The position numbers and the translations under genes are program-made. A model generated the notes under the pieces. That model did not search any database. It had not been told where the DNA came from and saw nothing but the letters and a program-made list of their open reading frames with translations. Shown here one piece after another: positions 61,243 through 64,000 of a stretch of DNA of 64,000 nucleotides. The stretch is from the NCBI RefSeq assembly GCF_000002985.6, contig NC_003284.9, forward strand, positions 4,402,001 to 4,466,000. The letters are read 5' to 3'. Source of the stretch: Caenorhabditis elegans (Eukaryota > Nematoda > Chromadorea > Rhabditida > Rhabditidae). Within the stretch, counting starts at the first letter, position 1; each line of letters starts with the position of its first letter.

Positions 61243-64000
61243 TTTCTTGATTTTGTAACTCAAAATAAATCACTTTTTGCTCGAAATCTGCAGTTTATTT
61301 AAAAAAAAAATATATTGAAGGGATTTTCACGACCGGGAAAATACGGTAGGTTATTTAAATATGTAGGTATCTTATTTCAATTGAAGAATTATTTTATTAA
61401 ACTTTTCATGTTTTTAAAAGAATCATTCGACTATCAACAATCATAACTTTAACTTCAAATCAAGAAAATATCAAAAAGACACCTACAATGCAAACATGTG
61501 CCTCATGAGCTGTACATACAAACATGCGTGTAACGTATTCTGAGCGCGTCGGTATTCTGCATATTTCTTCTCCTCTTCCTCAACCCGAGGGTTTTGTCGT
61601 CTCATTGGCAACATTGCTTTAATGTGATTTGTTTTTTCTTTTCCATCTTCCTTCCCATCAAAAAGCGTGTCACCTATGAGTTCATCTGCCCACGTTCTAG
61701 TTTATCACTACCGTTGATTTCACTGGTTTATAAATTTATAACTAGCTCCAATGCAAGTTTTGATTAGCTAAAATTTAGGTAGTACATCTTTTTTTCTTTT
61801 CTAGAGAGAAATTTGAACTTGATCCATGTTCTTAGTGTTTGTGTTATCAAAACTCATGTTCAAGAAAACTGTTTCAAGATTCGGGACATGAACTTTGATA
61901 CTATAAATTGTATTATCATACACTGTTTAATTGCCTCCGGGTACTAAGAAAAAACTTCCTGTACAAAAATTACTTTTCCTACATCTGTGTTTAGTTTTGA
62001 ACAAATATTAGCTCTACTATGTTTTTTATGCATGTGATCTATTTTTGTTTTGTTATCTGATACATAATTCTCGTTGTATTATCTGTTGCTGCAAGAGGGC
62101 TTTGTTCCATAGTATAATTTCAGAAAAATAATATTTAATAACTCCGTTAAATCTCTGAAAACTGAAAATTTCAGTCATAACGTTCAAATTGCAGAGATTC
62201 CCCTTTAACTCAAACCATTATATTTCTAAACGTTCCCAAAAAACGTCCGGTCTGGCAATGAACTAGTGCAATATAATTAGGTTGTTCAAAATATACTATT
62301 GTTCTGTTGAACGTCACTGTGCCACTGTGCCGTCTAAAATGATAATTGTGGAAAATATAAATTAGTTTCCCCATTGGCCATAAATTACTACATAATAATC
62401 TTAATAGGTTGAGTACTCACAAGGCTCTCAAAAATTTTCTTTTTAATTAGGAGTTTACATGAATAATATTTTGTGTACTGCTCTCAATTGACCATATGCC
62501 TGCCAGCTCTAAACAGATCTCAGTTCGTTTCTCCTTTTCTATGCCAAACTTTGGCCAATTGAGCAAACGACATCTGGTTTCTGTTTATTCTTAATCAGAG
62601 TCCTTTCTTTCTTTCTTTTCATCTCATTTTAAACTTTCACAAGTTCCAAATTCCACTTTCGATTACGCTGTCAATCGTACTTTGGCGATCTGGATCTTAA
62701 TGTCAAAGCTGAATTGATGTTTTGTGTTTCATTTTATTTCTTTTTTTTCAAAACAAAATAGAAAACAAAGTAAAGTAAAAACACACGTTCAACTCGTTGA
62801 ATAAAATTTGTAATTCAAAACTCTGAAAGAAGTGTCTCTACTGTTTTTATTACCACGTTTTTCCTGAAATTCTAAATTCCATTATATTTTCTCCGAAAAA
62901 TGTATAAATGATACTTCTGAGGAGAACGAGATAATAATATATTGTATTGAAAAGTTCAATTTAATAATACTTTGAAATCATTATATTTCATCTATTACTA
63001 CGGCTCCGCCTATATCTTGGATCTTTTGCGCGCGTTTTTTTTAATTTGCTGTAAATTTTTCTGTACTTTTCTAAAAATAATATGTTACCTTTAATGTTGT
63101 CTTCAACTTTCCAGCTAAGGCTTTCATTGTACCTTCAGACAATGAAAACCTAGTGTGCTTGAAAATACCTTCTAGAAATGTTTATCATCAAAACTTATTA
63201 ATTTTCAGAAAACAATAAAAAAAAATCTGCAACTCGAGCAAAAACACTCAAATGTAGTGGAAAATGCCCTGAAAACAATTTTTTAAAAGTCTAAGTTTAA
63301 GCTGTTGAGAATGGACCCTTACAGCTCAAAATTTTTCTGTAAAGTATTTTTACTTTATAATGGTTCGTGCCTTTTTTTTTCAAGTTTAACATTGTGTTAA
63401 TTGTGTTACGACCAATGGAGTAATCATTGAACACTGTTCATATTGTGCTAAAATAACCAAGTTTTGTAATACAATGGTCCTAAAAACTTTGGAAATTTTT
63501 TATTTTCAAGTCAAAAAAAAGTGAAAATTGAGTTAAGCCTCAACTCTGTAGAATTTTCAAACCCCTACAGTGTTGGAATATGTGTATCTTAAACATAATT
63601 AAAACACAACCATGAGAGAAAAAAAAGTTTCATGTTCAACGATTTTCTGATTTTAAATGAAAAATTGTCTATGTTTTTTGAAACGATATATTATAATATT
63701 TGGCTATTTTATCAGCACAAGAATGGTTTTTAATCATTTTACCACTCGTCGTATTTGACCTTTAATTAAATGCGTGAGCAAAATCTATGTTGGAAATATT
63801 TCGTTAATAACATTTTTATCTGAAAATCCTGATCAGAAAATATTTTTGTTGGAAAACAGTTATCAGTTTTCAACCTGTTATATAAAATTGACAGGTCAAT
63901 TTTAAATGAATATTGTTTTTTGTATACTAAACTTTCATCTCAGCTATTAGAAAATTTTAGACTCCAATATATTTTCTTTCAAGGTTTCATGTGTCTTCCT
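61243..64000. other. No recognised gene to the window end
   Basis: AT-rich sequence on both strands without a supported exon. CGGGAAAATACGGTA near 61336 resembles a common C. elegans dispersed repeat. Nothing else stands out. Confidence 0.45.

Noticed and set aside
62279-62340. TTAGGTTGTTC sequence resembling a mariner end
   Set aside because: No partner inverted repeat or transposase remnant is visible within reach, so a solo 11-base match is not enough.
1-64000. CRISPR array, prokaryotic operon or viral genes
   Set aside because: Spliced genes, eukaryotic tRNAs with internal promoters and nematode transposons account for the structure; no regular spacer-repeat array or virus-like frame was seen.

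Overview
The window is nematode genomic DNA, almost certainly Caenorhabditis elegans, probably the X chromosome. It is AT-rich, its genes are split by short introns with GTAAGT/GTGAGT donors and TTTTCAG acceptors, several start codons sit directly behind a trans-splice-type acceptor, and it carries a complete 1,603-bp Tc6 palindromic transposon. Three genes fit C. elegans orthologues I know from memory (dop-1, aps-2 and atg-16.1). No database was searched; all exon models were built by reading splice sites and codon phase by hand, and every model closes in frame.

Layout. 1-7.1 kb: a divergent seven-transmembrane receptor gene (+, 8 exons, 390 aa). 7.8-8.7 kb: two identical tRNA-Glu(CTC) genes. 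9.6-14.1 kb: the D1-like dopamine receptor dop-1 (-, 8 coding exons, 438 aa), with several foldback repeats in its introns. 14.1-29.1 kb: 15 kb without a credible gene, holding dispersed repeats and an 819-bp decayed mariner. 29.1-32.5 kb: a type-B carboxylesterase with an intact catalytic triad and a predicted N-myristoylation site (-, 9 exons, 565 aa). 32.5-38.9 kb: no gene seen; a 19-base G tract. 38.9-39.7 kb: a small tail-anchored protein gene (+, 123 aa), convergent with a 13-exon secreted MLT-10-like protein gene (-, 40.2-46.2 kb, 779 aa). That gene hosts Tc6, tRNA-Glu(TTC) and tRNA-Thr(AGT) in its introns. 46.2-52.1 kb: gene-poor, with repeats, an F-box-like coding relic and a decayed tRNA. 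52.1-55.0 kb: an unrecognised 711-aa protein gene with a tandemly duplicated exon (+). 56.3-57.1 kb: aps-2, AP-2 clathrin adaptor sigma subunit (+). 57.9-60.5 kb: ATG16 (-, coiled coil plus seven WD blades). 60.9-61.2 kb: an 89-aa secreted cysteine-containing peptide gene with a TATA box (+). 61.2-64.0 kb: nothing recognised.

The genes do not form one pathway. The receptors point to neuronal signalling (dopamine and probably a peptide ligand), the MLT-10-like protein to cuticle/moulting biology, aps-2 to endocytosis and ATG16 to autophagosome formation. No operon is evident. Nothing here is prokaryotic or viral, and I saw no CRISPR array. The least explained loci are the 711-aa gene, the 89-aa secreted peptide, the 123-aa tail-anchored protein and the receptor lacking the usual GPCR switch motifs.
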